Below are positions 18,745 through 28,344 of a DNA stretch of 64,000 nucleotides, piece after piece. Below the pieces are notes generated by a model. The model saw only the letters and a list, made by a program, of their open reading frames with translations. It did no database searches and was not told the origin of the DNA. The stretch comes from Crocinitomicaceae bacterium (GTDB lineage Bacteria; Bacteroidota; Bacteroidia; Flavobacteriales_D; Parvicellaceae): contig PBNK01000036.1 in assembly GCA_002723085.1 (NCBI GenBank), positions 38,613 through 102,612 of the forward strand, in the 5' to 3' direction. The position numbers were made by a program, and so were the translations under genes. Each line of letters opens with the position of its first letter. The first letter of the stretch is position 1.

Positions 18745-20220
18745 ATGAAGCAAAAGAACTCTAAAGGTGAAGCACTTAAGTTTTCTGGAAAATGGGATTT
18801 AGCTCCTGCTCCAGAAAGTACTGATCACATAGAAATAAAAAAAGAATATCAACTTTTTATAAATGGAAAATTTTATAAACCAAGTTCTGGTAAATATTTT
18901 CCATCAATAAATCCAGCAAATGAAAAGCATTTGTCTATGATTGCAGAGGCAAATGAAAAAGATGTGGATAGAGCTGTAAAAGCAGCAAGGAAAGCCTTTG
19001 ATGGTACTTGGTCAAAAATAAGTGCTAAGGAAAGAGGAAAGTATATTTACAGAATCGCAAGGCTAATTCAAGAAAAAGCAAGAGAATTAGCAGTTATAGA
19101 ATCTTTGGATGGAGGAAAACCAATTAGAGAGGCTAGAGATATTGATGTTCCAATAGCTGCAGCGCATTTTTTCTATTATGCTGGATGGACAGATAAGTTG
19201 AAATATGCATTTCCAAATCAAAGCCCTAAAGCCGTTGGAGTTGCAGGCCAAGTTATTCCTTGGAACTTTCCACTTATGATGGCAGCATGGAAAATTGCCC
19301 CTGCTTTAGCAACTGGTAATACGGTTGTTTTAAAGCCAGCAGAAACCACATCATTAACAGCTTTAAAGTTGGCAGAAATTATTCAAGAAGCTGATCTTCC
19401 TCCAGGAGTTGTGAATATTGTTACTGGAGCAGGAGCTACTGGTGCTGCAATTGTAAATCATTCTGATGTTGATAAAATTGCATTTACTGGTTCAACTGGA
19501 GTAGGGAAGGTTATCATGAAAGCAATTGCTGGTACTGAAAAAAAATCTACCATGGAGCTTGGAGGAAAGGCAGCCAACATTATTTTTGAAGATGCTCCTC
19601 TTGATCAAGCTGTTGAAGGAGTCATTAATGGTATTTATTTTAACCAAGGGCACGTTTGTTGTGCTGGTTCTAGATTGTTTATTCAGGAGTCTGTTTATGA
19701 TGTTGTGTTAAGAAAGCTTAAGGATAGAATCCAAGCATTAGTTTTGGGAGATCCGTTGGATAAAAATACTGATATTGGCGCTATTAATTCAAAGGAGCAG
19801 TTAGCAACAATTAACAAGTATTTAAAAATCGGACAAAAAGAAGGAGCAGATATGTTTCAATTGAGTTGTGATATTCCCAAAAAAGGCTTCTGGTGTCCAC
19901 CAACATTATTTACTAATGTCTCTCAATCTCACGCTATTGCTAAGGAAGAGATTTTTGGACCCGTTTTAGCTGTTCAAACATTTAGAACAATTGATGAGGT
20001 TATTACAAAAGCTAACAATACACCTTTCGGTTTATCTGCCGGTGTATGGACAGATAAAGGCTCTAAGATTTTTAACCTCACCTCCCAAATGAGAGCTGGT
20101 GTTGTTTGGGCAAATACTTACAACAAATTTGATCCTACATCTCCATTTGGCGGTTACAAAGAAAGTGGTCATGGTAGAGAAGGAGGATTACATGGTTTAT
20201 TACCATATTTAAATATATGA
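18745..20220 (+). CDS. aldehyde dehydrogenase (NAD(P)+-dependent, ALDH family)
   Basis: A complete 491-residue ALDH. Visible are the Rossmann/phosphate-binding FTGSTGVGK, the general base in MELGGKAANI, and the nucleophile motif NQGHVCCAGSRLF (Cys305/Cys306). The C-terminal FGGYKESGHGREGG is also present. It should oxidise an aldehyde to the acid. Placement directly after deoC makes acetaldehyde a plausible substrate, but this is inferred from context only. The next gene, 1 bp downstream, is a shortened ALDH-like protein, so the two products probably act together. Confidence 0.92.
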   Translation: MKQKNSKGEALKFSGKWDLAPAPESTDHIEIKKEYQLFINGKFYKPSSGKYFPSINPANEKHLSMIAEANEKDVDRAVKAARKAFDGTWSKISAKERGKYIYRIARLIQEKARELAVIESLDGGKPIREARDIDVPIAAAHFFYYAGWTDKLKYAFPNQSPKAVGVAGQVIPWNFPLMMAAWKIAPALATGNTVVLKPAETTSLTALKLAEIIQEADLPPGVVNIVTGAGATGAAIVNHSDVDKIAFTGSTGVGKVIMKAIAGTEKKSTMELGGKAANIIFEDAPLDQAVEGVINGIYFNQGHVCCAGSRLFIQESVYDVVLRKLKDRIQALVLGDPLDKNTDIGAINSKEQLATINKYLKIGQKEGADMFQLSCDIPKKGFWCPPTLFTNVSQSHAIAKEEIFGPVLAVQTFRTIDEVITKANNTPFGLSAGVWTDKGSKIFNLTSQMRAGVVWANTYNKFDPTSPFGGYKESGHGREGGLHGLLPYLNI

Positions 20221-20221
20221 T

Positions 20222-21106
20222 ATGTCAGAAAGAATTAATGTATTAAAAACGTATAAAATTTTTATTGGAGGAAAATTCCCTCGAACGGAGTCCGGAAGGT
20301 ATTATCAGCCTAAAGTTAACGGCAGTCCAATTGGTAATATTTGTCTATCGTCAAGAAAAGATGTTAGAAATGCAGTAGTTGCTGCAAGATCAGCTTTTGA
20401 AAAGTGGTCTGGAGCAACAGCATATAATAGGAGTCAAATATTATATCGAATAGCTGAAATGATTGAGGGAAGAAAAGCTCAATTTATTGAGGAATTAATT
20501 ATCCAAGGAGAAACAAAAAAAGCAGCAGAAAAAGAAGTTGACACAACCATTGATAGAGTAATTTATTTTGCTGGTTGGGCGGATAAAATTAACCAGGTTT
20601 TTGGTTCAGTAAATCCAGTAGCCACAAGTCATTTTAATTTTTCTATGTTAGAACCAACTGGAGTTGTTGGTGTTGTTAGTTCTGAAAGTTCATCCTTATT
20701 AGGTTTAATTTCTTCAATATGTCCAATAATAGTTTCTGGAAATACTTGTGTTGTTTTCATTTCTGAATCAAAGCCTTTGTGTGGAGTAACTTTGTCAGAG
20801 GTTTTAGCTACTTCTGATGTGCCTGGAGGTGTAGTTAATATATTAACTGGAAAAAGAAAAGAAACGGTGCCACATCTTGGTAAACATATGGATGTTAATG
20901 CTATATACTTAGCAGATTCAGCTTCTGAGTTCAAAGAATCTCTTCGACTAGATGCGGTTGATAATTTAAAAAGAATAGTTGTTGGTAAAGAATCAGATTT
21001 ATATTCTAATAAGTTTGAAAACCCATACATCGTAACTAGTTTCATGGAAACTAAAACCACTTGGCATCCTATTGAAATCATTTCTGGTTCTGGAAGTGGG
21101 TACTAA
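20222..21106 (+). CDS. ALDH-like protein lacking the catalytic domain (predicted pseudoenzyme)
   Basis: The first two thirds of this 294-residue protein align by eye with ALDH N-terminal regions: FIGGKFPRTESG, AARSAFEKWSGATAYNRSQILYRIAEMIEGR and VPGGVVNILTGKR. The catalytic domain with the nucleophilic cysteine and the ELGG base is absent. The end (SFMETKTTWHPIEI) resembles the C-terminal tail of the ALDH16 group, as if the middle had been removed. It sits 1 bp after the full ALDH. ALDH16 proteins pair an active with an inactive ALDH module, so a structural or oligomerisation role for the neighbour is the best guess. The frame is clean, so it does not look like a decaying gene. Confidence 0.8.
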   Translation: MSERINVLKTYKIFIGGKFPRTESGRYYQPKVNGSPIGNICLSSRKDVRNAVVAARSAFEKWSGATAYNRSQILYRIAEMIEGRKAQFIEELIIQGETKKAAEKEVDTTIDRVIYFAGWADKINQVFGSVNPVATSHFNFSMLEPTGVVGVVSSESSSLLGLISSICPIIVSGNTCVVFISESKPLCGVTLSEVLATSDVPGGVVNILTGKRKETVPHLGKHMDVNAIYLADSASEFKESLRLDAVDNLKRIVVGKESDLYSNKFENPYIVTSFMETKTTWHPIEIISGSGSGY

Positions 21107-21117
21107 TCAACAAACTT

Positions 21118-21342
21118 ATGGAACAAAGTAAAAAACGACACATTGCTAAGACATTAACTTGGAGAGTCACTGCAACTTTAACCACAATGATTATTGCATG
21201 GATTGTTAGTGGAGACCCTTTGACAGGCTTAACTGTTGGGGGGATCGAATTCTTTGTTAAAATGCCAGTTTATTACATACATGAAAGAGCATGGTATAAC
21301 TCTAATTTTGGATTAAATGATAGAAAAAGAAAAAGAAGCTGA
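21118..21342 (+). CDS. DUF2061 small membrane protein
   Basis: This 74-residue protein fits DUF2061 (KRHIAKTLTWRVTATLTTMIIAWIVSGDP, then GIEFFVKMPVYYIHERAWY). It has one or two hydrophobic segments. Family function is unknown. I recall members next to sulfate-activation genes, and here it precedes cysQ and overlaps it by 26 bases, which suggests translational coupling and a link to sulfate or PAPS metabolism. Confidence 0.85.
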   Translation: MEQSKKRHIAKTLTWRVTATLTTMIIAWIVSGDPLTGLTVGGIEFFVKMPVYYIHERAWYNSNFGLNDRKRKRS

Positions 21343-22084
21343 GTTGCTTAAAACAGCAATAAATGCAGCAAAATTTGGAGGTGAGGAAATCATGAAAATC
21401 TATGCTCAGGAATTTGAGGTTTTTAATAAAGAGGACAATTCTCCTTTAACTATAGCCGATCAAAATGCCAATAAGGTCATTGAAAAATTACTCAAAGAAA
21501 CCAACATTCCAATTTTAAGTGAAGAAGGAAAACACGCAGATTACAATGAAAGAAAAAATTGGAAACAATTGTGGATTGTTGACCCTTTGGATGGAACCAA
21601 AGAATTTGTTAAGAGAAATGGTGAATTTACTGTCAATATTGCCCTTGTCGAAAACGGTGTTCCTATAATGGGAGTGATATATGTTCCTGTAAAAAATTGG
21701 TTGTATTACGGTTATTCAAATGGAGCTTTTAAAACAGTTGATGGAAAAACAGAAGAGTTGCCAATAAAAACTACCAGAACTAGCATGGTTGTTGTTGGAA
21801 GTAGGTCTCATCCGTCAGTTGAAACGGCTCAATATTTTGATGAGTTAAAAAAGAAACATGGTCAAATTGAAATAGTTTCTATGGGAAGTTCTTTGAAAAT
21901 TTGTTTAGTAGCTGAAGGAAAAGCTGATATTTATCCCAGGTTTGCACCAACTATGGAATGGGATACTGCAGCAGGACATGCAATAGTTAATTATGCAGGT
22001 AAAACACTTTTAGATGTAGGTACAAGTCAAGAAATGATTTATAATAGGAAGCAATTAAGAAACAATTGGTTTATTGTTAAATAA
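21317..22084 (+). CDS. cysQ: 3'(2'),5'-bisphosphate nucleotidase CysQ
   Basis: CysQ (255 residues) hydrolyses PAP, the by-product of PAPS use, to AMP and phosphate. It belongs to the inositol-monophosphatase fold. Visible metal-binding motifs are [31 protein letters not shown] and [11 protein letters not shown]. The start chosen is the ATG at 21317, inside the end of the DUF2061 gene. Its function complements cysC, cysD and cysN on the opposite strand, although deoC and the ALDH pair lie between. Confidence 0.93.
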   Translation: MIEKEKEAELLKTAINAAKFGGEEIMKIYAQEFEVFNKEDNSPLTIADQNANKVIEKLLKETNIPILSEEGKHADYNERKNWKQLWIVDPLDGTKEFVKRNGEFTVNIALVENGVPIMGVIYVPVKNWLYYGYSNGAFKTVDGKTEELPIKTTRTSMVVVGSRSHPSVETAQYFDELKKKHGQIEIVSMGSSLKICLVAEGKADIYPRFAPTMEWDTAAGHAIVNYAGKTLLDVGTSQEMIYNRKQLRNNWFIVK

Positions 22085-22085
22085 A

Positions 22086-23177
22086 ATGAACAGAAAAGTA
22101 GCTTTAATAACAGGTGTGACAGGTCAAGATGGGGCATATTTAGCTGAGTTTTTATTGTCTAAAAATTATGAGGTTCATGGAATTAAAAGAAGGGCATCTT
22201 CATTTAATACACAAAGAATTGATCATTTGTATCAAGACAAACATCAAGAAAAAGTAAATTTTTTCCTTCATTATGGAGATTTAACGGACTCAACTAATTT
22301 GATAAGAATAATTCAAGAAGTTAAGCCTGATGAAATTTATAATCTTGGTGCTCAGTCACACGTTAAGGTATCTTTTGAAGTACCTGAATATACGGCTAAC
22401 TCAGATGGTCTGGGTCCTCTAAGAATATTAGAGGCATTAAGAATATTAGGAGTTGAAAAAAAAACAAAGTTTTATCAAGCATCAACATCTGAATTGTACG
22501 GTAAAATTCAAGAAGTTCCTCAAAATGAAGAAACGCCTTTTTATCCAAGAAGTCCTTATGCTGCAGCAAAATTATATGGGTTTTGGATTGTCAAAAACTA
22601 TAGAGAAGCATATGGAATGTTTGCCTGTAATGGTATCCTATTTAATCATGAAAGTCCAATTAGAGGTGAAACTTTTGTAACAAGAAAAATTACCAGAGCA
22701 GTAGCTAAAATTGCTAACGGTTTGCAAAAAACTATTTACCTAGGCAATCTTGACGCACAAAGAGATTGGGGACATGCTAAAGATTATGTTAAAGGCATGT
22801 GGTTGATGTTGCAACAAGATTCTGCTGAAGATTTTGTTTTAGCTACGGGCATTACTACCACTGTTAGATCTTTTTGTGAAATGGCTTTCAAAAATGCAGG
22901 AATAGATGTTGTTTGGAAAGGAGATGGAGCTGATGAAAAAGGAATAGATGTTAATTCAGGAAATGTTATTGTAGCTGTAGATGCAAATTACTACCGTCCA
23001 ACTGAAGTAGATCTATTGATTGGTGATGCATCTAAAGCTAAAGAAAAACTAGGTTGGGAGCCAACATATACTATTCAAGAACTAGTGAAAGAAATGGTTC
23101 AAGAAGATTTAGAACTTATTAGAAGGAGGGCATATCTAAAATCGGGTGGGTTCGGACTTAAAAGTCATTTTGAATAA
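22086..23177 (+). CDS. gmd: GDP-mannose 4,6-dehydratase
   Basis: Gmd converts GDP-D-mannose to GDP-4-keto-6-deoxy-mannose, the first step to GDP-L-fucose and related sugars. The extended SDR fold shows [15 protein letters not shown], the catalytic [10 protein letters not shown] (Tyr-x3-Lys), and [17 protein letters not shown]. The ATG at 22086 gives [13 protein letters not shown] and 363 residues. A TTG 12 bases earlier is possible but unnecessary. The stop overlaps the fcl start (TAATG). The next step is encoded by that gene. Confidence 0.97.
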   Translation: MNRKVALITGVTGQDGAYLAEFLLSKNYEVHGIKRRASSFNTQRIDHLYQDKHQEKVNFFLHYGDLTDSTNLIRIIQEVKPDEIYNLGAQSHVKVSFEVPEYTANSDGLGPLRILEALRILGVEKKTKFYQASTSELYGKIQEVPQNEETPFYPRSPYAAAKLYGFWIVKNYREAYGMFACNGILFNHESPIRGETFVTRKITRAVAKIANGLQKTIYLGNLDAQRDWGHAKDYVKGMWLMLQQDSAEDFVLATGITTTVRSFCEMAFKNAGIDVVWKGDGADEKGIDVNSGNVIVAVDANYYRPTEVDLLIGDASKAKEKLGWEPTYTIQELVKEMVQEDLELIRRRAYLKSGGFGLKSHFE

Positions 23178-24121
23178 TGGATTTTAAAAGTATAATATAT
23201 GTTGCCGGACACAACGGAATGGTAGGTTCTGCGATATGTCGTAAATTAAAAAATGAAGGCTTTACTAATATCATAACTAAATCTTCTAAAGAATTGGATT
23301 TAAGATCACAAAATGATGTCAATATTTTTTTTAATAAATATAAGCCAGAATATGTCTTTTTAGCAGCTGCAAAGGTTGGTGGAATTCATGCAAACAACTC
23401 ATATAAAGGGGAGTTTATTTATGATAATTTAATATTACAATGCAATGTAATTCATGCTGCTTTTAAATACAATGTAAATAAACTGTTGTTTTTAGGTTCT
23501 TCCTGCATTTACCCCAAAATGGCAGATCAACCCATTGTTGAAGACGTATTGTTGACTGGAGAGCTAGAAAAAACTAATGAACCTTATGCCGTTGCTAAAA
23601 TTGCAGGGTTAAAACTTTGTGAGTTTTACAGAGAACAATACGGTGTAAATTTCATATCTGCAATGCCAACAAATCTATATGGGCCAAATGACAATTATGA
23701 TTTATTAAATTCACACGTTTTACCTGCATTAATTCGTAAATTTCATGAAGCAAAAATGGAAGGCTCATCTCAAGTTGAAATTTGGGGTTCAGGTAATCCA
23801 AGAAGAGAATTTCTTCATGTTGAAGATTTGGCAACAGCTTGTATACTTTTAATGAGAATTTACAATGGTAATGAAGCGCTTAATGTTGGAACGGGAAAAG
23901 ATATTACCATTAAAGAGTTGGCATTGATGATTAAAAATGTTTCCGGATATAAGGGTGAAATAGTTTTTAATACAGAAAAGCTTGATGGAACACCTAGAAA
24001 ATGGTTAGATATTAGTAAAATCAGTAAATTAGGTTGGTCTCCAAAAATTTCATTGAAAGATCGATTAGAAAAAACGTATACAGATTTTGTTCAAAATAAA
24101 GCTAAATACCTTCCCTCTTAA
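23177..24121 (+). CDS. fcl: GDP-L-fucose synthase
   Basis: This 314-residue bifunctional epimerase/reductase turns the Gmd product into GDP-L-fucose using NADPH. Motifs are GHNGMVGSAICRKL, FLGSSCIYPK, and the catalytic YAVAKIAG with NLYGPNDNYD. It overlaps gmd by one base. The following Wzi-like gene begins inside its last 35 bases. GDP-fucose is a building block for surface glycans, consistent with the downstream lipid-linked sugar transferase. Confidence 0.96.
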   Translation: MDFKSIIYVAGHNGMVGSAICRKLKNEGFTNIITKSSKELDLRSQNDVNIFFNKYKPEYVFLAAAKVGGIHANNSYKGEFIYDNLILQCNVIHAAFKYNVNKLLFLGSSCIYPKMADQPIVEDVLLTGELEKTNEPYAVAKIAGLKLCEFYREQYGVNFISAMPTNLYGPNDNYDLLNSHVLPALIRKFHEAKMEGSSQVEIWGSGNPRREFLHVEDLATACILLMRIYNGNEALNVGTGKDITIKELALMIKNVSGYKGEIVFNTEKLDGTPRKWLDISKISKLGWSPKISLKDRLEKTYTDFVQNKAKYLPS

Positions 24122-25664
24122 AGGACTTTTACACTTTTTTGTATTAGTTTTTTTTTCATCCTATCTATATTCTCAGAATATAAACCTTCCATTTGAATTT
24201 TATTATCAACAAAGAAATAATTCTAAATTAATTCATAGTTCATTACAACCAATTCATGAATCAATACAGGTAAAATTAGATTCAACTTTTGATTCAAACA
24301 AAAAAACTAGAAAAACCAATATTGGAAAAAAATGGTTTGATGAAAGTTTGTTAAATATTGAGGAAGAAGATGTGAAAATTTCAGCCGATCCATTGTTTAA
24401 TTTTTCAGTAAGTAAGTATAATCAAGATTTTGAATTCAGGTATTATTCTAATGTTAGAGGTTTTAGGGTCAAAGCAGATATTGGTCCCAAAATTTCTTTT
24501 GAAACAAGGTTTTATGAAAATCAATTTTTTTATCCTGATTATTTATTAAAAAGAGCAAAACAAAGAGCCAGTCCATTTCCAGATATTGATGGTATAGCAA
24601 TCGGAATTGGAAGAGCAAAGTTTTTCAAGAATGATCAATACCCATCTAAAGCTTATGATGCTGGACTAGCAAACGGATACCTAAGTTTTTCACCTTCAAA
24701 AAGTATAAATTTTCAATTGGGTCATGGCTGACATTTTTTTGGAAATGGTTATAGATCATTATTGCTTTCGGATTATGCTCCAGACTATGCCTATTTAAGT
24801 GGGCAATATATAATGAATGATGGAAAGATAATGTATAGGCATGTAAATGGGTGGATGAATACTTTAGATAGAATACCATACTCATCAACACCAGAGGCAT
24901 TATTTAAACCAAAAGTTTCTAATTTTAACATGCTTTCATTTCATCCAAATGAACAATTTCAATTTTCTTTTTTTGAAGGATTAATTTATAAGAAATATGA
25001 TCGTTTTCAAGGTGTGATTAGGCCAGAAATTGGATTTTTCATACCCATAATTGGCAAAGGATTAATTATGTCAGACTCATCATCAACTAATTTAATATAT
25101 GGTGTAAATTTATCTTATAACCCATTTAATAACCTTATGTTTTATAATCAATTAGCTCTTCAATCTGAAAATAGAATAGGTGCTCAAATAGGTGTAAAAT
25201 GGACAAATTTTCTAAACATGAAAAATTCCTTTATATGTTTAGAATACAATAGAGTAGCTAGTGATTTATATGCAATGGATAGTTCAAATTACATACAAAA
25301 TTATAGTCATTTATCTCATGAGTTAGCCCATCCATTAGGTTCTGGGTTTAATGAAGTTTTAATAAAAGGATTGTTAGAGTATAAAAATTATTTTTTAAGA
25401 TTTGGTGGGAATTATGCAAATGTTGATTATCATTCAGATATAGGCTGGGCAAACAATATTATGAACACTTTAGAAACCTTGCCTAATCCAGAGAGTAAGG
25501 TCAAATTGATGATTATGAGTTCTTCTTTAGGGTATAGATTTAATAAAGCAACAAGAATGGAATTATCTTTAGGATTTCTATATAGAAAGCAGGATGTTTT
25601 AAGTGAAAGTTACTTTACATTTACTTGGAGAACATTTTTAAAAAACAATTATTTTGACCAATAA
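24087..25664 (+). pseudogene. Wzi/RemB-like outer-membrane protein gene interrupted by an in-frame TGA
   Basis: One frame runs from a TTG start at 24087 (signal peptide LLHFFVLVFFSSYLYSQ) to 25664, but codon 215 is TGA (24729-24731). The sequence is ...LGHG-stop-HFFGNGYRSLLLSDYAP. The intact paralog at 26767 reads GFGKHFFGDGYRSLLLSDFAP at the same place, with lysine at the stop position, so the two halves (24087-24731 and 24732-25664) clearly belong to one protein of about 525 residues. The rest is conserved with no frameshift. A second conserved patch (LAHPLGSGFNE) also matches the paralog. The family resembles Wzi capsule-assembly barrels, and I recall some relatives annotated as RemB. The stop may be a recent nonsense mutation (CGA/AGA to TGA or TGG to TGA) or a sequence error. 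Confidence 0.8.
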
Positions 25665-25672
25665 AAATTATA

Positions 25673-26770
25673 ATGTCAGATTTTAATACTTTAATAATGG
25701 GTTTTATTACCGCATTTTTTGTGGTCATGATATCAATGCCTTCTTTAATAAAGGTTGCAAAATTAAAGCACTTGGTTGATTCTCCAAGTGAGGAACGAAA
25801 AATGCATCGTTGGAGTATACCAACTTTAGGGGGAGTTGTCATTTTTGGAGCTATAGTTTTTTCTTATTCGTTATGGTTTCCTAATCAATCGATTGACTCT
25901 AGAGAGTTCGTTAATGATTTTAAACATATAATTGCCTGTCTTATTTTATTGTTTTTTATCGGAATAAAGGACGATATAATTGGCACAGCTCCAATTAAAA
26001 AACTGATTGCCCATATAGTAGTTGCTTTTATATTGGTGATTATGGCTGACATTAGAATTGAATCGATGCATGGGATTTTTGGAGTAAATATTAAACTAGC
26101 TGTTTGGTTAAGTTACTTGCTTACTTTCTTTGTGTACATAGTAATTATAAATGCAATAAATTTAATTGATGGTCTTGATGGTTTAGCAGGGAGTATATCC
26201 TTTATTTCATCTTTAACTTTTGGTATTTTGTTTTATTTTGTTGGTGATATTTCTTTAAGTTTATTGGCGTTAGTCCTTTCAGGTGCAATGTTGGGATTTA
26301 TATTTTTTAATTTTCCTCCTGCTCGTGTTTTTATGGGAGATGCAGGCTCACTTTCAATTGGTGTTATTTTTTGTTTACTAGCCATTAATAGCATTAAAGC
26401 AAATTATGAAGCAGCCCCAATTTGGATACAACAATTAAATAAACCTGTTTTAGCTATGAGCATATTGGTTTATCCTTTAATTGATACATTACGTGTTTTT
26501 TCAGTTCGTATATTTAAAGGAGTTTCTCCTTTTAAAGCTGATAAAAATCATATACATCATAAATTAAAATCTTTAGGTTTTGGACATGCTAAATCAACTG
26601 TATTTCTTGTTTTTTATAGTTTATTTGTTTTAAGCTGTCAATTAATATTGCAATTGTATTTTAAAATTAAAGATAGCACTTTAATTTTTTTACTTCAAGT
26701 TGGAATTGCTATTGGATTTTTACTAATATTTTTCCTGTTGGCTTCAAAATTTATTAAATCTAAAAATTGA
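25673..26770 (+). CDS. MraY/WecA-family undecaprenyl-phosphate sugar-1-phosphate transferase
   Basis: This 365-residue protein with about ten hydrophobic segments transfers a sugar-1-phosphate from a UDP-sugar to a polyprenyl phosphate at the inner membrane, initiating glycan synthesis. Family motifs are present: KDDIIG, NLIDGLDGLAG, FNFPPARVFMGDAGSLSIG and the basic KNHIHHKLKSLGF. It lies between two Wzi-like paralogs and after gmd-fcl, which points to O-antigen, capsule or exopolysaccharide synthesis. The sugar specificity cannot be read from the sequence. Its TGA stop overlaps the TTG start of the next gene (TTGA). Confidence 0.92.
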   Translation: MSDFNTLIMGFITAFFVVMISMPSLIKVAKLKHLVDSPSEERKMHRWSIPTLGGVVIFGAIVFSYSLWFPNQSIDSREFVNDFKHIIACLILLFFIGIKDDIIGTAPIKKLIAHIVVAFILVIMADIRIESMHGIFGVNIKLAVWLSYLLTFFVYIVIINAINLIDGLDGLAGSISFISSLTFGILFYFVGDISLSLLALVLSGAMLGFIFFNFPPARVFMGDAGSLSIGVIFCLLAINSIKANYEAAPIWIQQLNKPVLAMSILVYPLIDTLRVFSVRIFKGVSPFKADKNHIHHKLKSLGFGHAKSTVFLVFYSLFVLSCQLILQLYFKIKDSTLIFLLQVGIAIGFLLIFFLLASKFIKSKN

Positions 26771-28287
26771 AACTTTTTTTTTACATATTGTTGTCTTCAT
26801 TTTTTGGAGTTGGATTTTCACAGAGTTATTTTTTTGCAGATCATTTGAGTAGATATCAATTTGACAAGAAAATTTATAAAAATGATAATAGACATTCAGG
26901 AATCAAGCCTTATTTCATAAATAAAGAAGACACTCTCATAAGACAAAAAGGCATTTGGGATTACGCTAGTAAAATTGACACAACAAAACTTAAAATACTT
27001 CCAGTCATAGGCTTTAGTTTGCAAAATAATCCTTCTTTTCAATCTGATAAAGAAATTTTTAGCTCATCAAAAATTGGAGCTCAAATTAACTCATCAATTT
27101 CTGAAAAAATTTCATCACAGATTCGTTATAGTTATAATTCGGGCAAGTTGTCTTCAATTGTTGACTCTAATGTTTTAAAAAGGCCGTACGTTCAAGGACT
27201 TGGATTGTTAAATGACACTTCTGAAAGAACATTTTCTTTGTTTGAATTAGATGGATATCTTTCATACAATCCGAATCGATACTTTGTGTTTAGTGCGGGT
27301 TTTGGTAAGCATTTTTTTGGAGACGGGTATAGATCTCTTTTATTGTCTGATTTTGCTCCGTCTTATCCATTTATTAAAATGGAATCTACTTTTTGGAAGG
27401 TTAAATATGTTAATTTATTGTCAGCACATAAAGACTTTAATCATCCTTTAATTTCTAAAAACAAATTTTCTTCTTCTCATTTATTAAGTTGGAATATTTT
27501 AAAATGGTTAAACTTAAGTGTCTTTGAATCTGTAGTTTGGCAAGGAAAAGATTCTTTGAATAACAGAGGATTTGATGTTAACTACTTAAATCCATTCGTC
27601 TTTTTTAGACCTGTTGAGTATTCTATTGGCTCTGCAGATAATTCATTTTTTGGAGGAAGTTTAAAATTTACGATTCAAAAAAATCATATTATTTACGGGC
27701 AAATGCTTTTAGATGAATTTTTGCTCAGTGAATGGAGAAATAACAATAATTGGTGGGGAAATAAATATGCTATTCAAATGGGGTACAGAAGTTTTGATTT
27801 ATTTAAAGTTGAAGGGTTACATTTATTAACAGAATATAATTTAATAAGACCTTACACCTACTCCCATTTAACATCATTACAAAATTATGGTCATTTAAAT
27901 CAGTCTCTTGCTCACCCTTTAGAGTCAAATATGAAAGAATTGGTTACAAGGATTGGCTATCAGAAAAAAAATATTGATTTTTTGATTCAATATAACTATC
28001 AAGTCTTTGGGCTAGATTATCAAAATAATAATTTTGGTGGCAATATGTTTAGTGGTTACGACTCTAGAGATGGGGATTATGGGCAAGAAATCACTCAGGG
28101 AAAAAAAGTTAACCAACATTTATTGATTTCAAGAATTTCGTTTATGCTTTTTCCGTTAACCAACACCAAATTTTATTTTGAATATATGTATAAAAAATCT
28201 AACATTAGATTTAACGATTCAATGAAATATAATGGATTTTCTTTTGGTTTATCATCTAATTTGTGGGATAGTTATTACGATTATTGA
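26767..28287 (+). CDS. Wzi/RemB-like outer-membrane beta-barrel protein
   Basis: This intact 506-residue protein starts at a TTG overlapping the previous stop and has a signal peptide (LFFYILLSSFFGVGFSQ). The rest is a series of amphipathic strands with many Tyr, Phe and Asn residues and no cytoplasmic features, consistent with an outer-membrane barrel. GFGKHFFGDGYRSLLLSDFAP and LAHPLESNMKE are shared with the broken upstream paralog. Wzi-like proteins bind or anchor capsule polysaccharide at the surface, and the genes around it make GDP-fucose and a lipid-linked sugar. RemB of gliding flavobacteria is an alternative name for this family; I cannot separate the two here. Confidence 0.75.
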   Translation: MKLFFYILLSSFFGVGFSQSYFFADHLSRYQFDKKIYKNDNRHSGIKPYFINKEDTLIRQKGIWDYASKIDTTKLKILPVIGFSLQNNPSFQSDKEIFSSSKIGAQINSSISEKISSQIRYSYNSGKLSSIVDSNVLKRPYVQGLGLLNDTSERTFSLFELDGYLSYNPNRYFVFSAGFGKHFFGDGYRSLLLSDFAPSYPFIKMESTFWKVKYVNLLSAHKDFNHPLISKNKFSSSHLLSWNILKWLNLSVFESVVWQGKDSLNNRGFDVNYLNPFVFFRPVEYSIGSADNSFFGGSLKFTIQKNHIIYGQMLLDEFLLSEWRNNNNWWGNKYAIQMGYRSFDLFKVEGLHLLTEYNLIRPYTYSHLTSLQNYGHLNQSLAHPLESNMKELVTRIGYQKKNIDFLIQYNYQVFGLDYQNNNFGGNMFSGYDSRDGDYGQEITQGKKVNQHLLISRISFMLFPLTNTKFYFEYMYKKSNIRFNDSMKYNGFSFGLSSNLWDSYYDY

Positions 28288-28344
28288 CTTAAACCTTCAA
28301 CACCTTTTTAAAAGGTTCATAAAATAGATTATTTTCGCGCTTAA

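Noticed and set aside
22074..22085. TTG start of gmd 12 bases upstream
   Set aside because: The ATG at 22086 gives the standard N-terminus and lies just after the cysQ stop.
24729..24731. TGA as a recoded tryptophan or selenocysteine codon
   Set aside because: TGA ends several intact genes here (the ALDH, the WecA-like gene, the intact Wzi-like gene, hemL), and the paralog has lysine at this position.
24762..25664. An independent gene starting at the ATG at 24762
   Set aside because: It is in the same frame as the preceding gene, and the conserved patch spans the stop codon, so it is the second half of one interrupted gene.
28302..28316. Palindrome ACCTTTTTAAAAGGT as a terminator before ctaB
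   Set aside because: It has no proper loop and is not followed by a T run.
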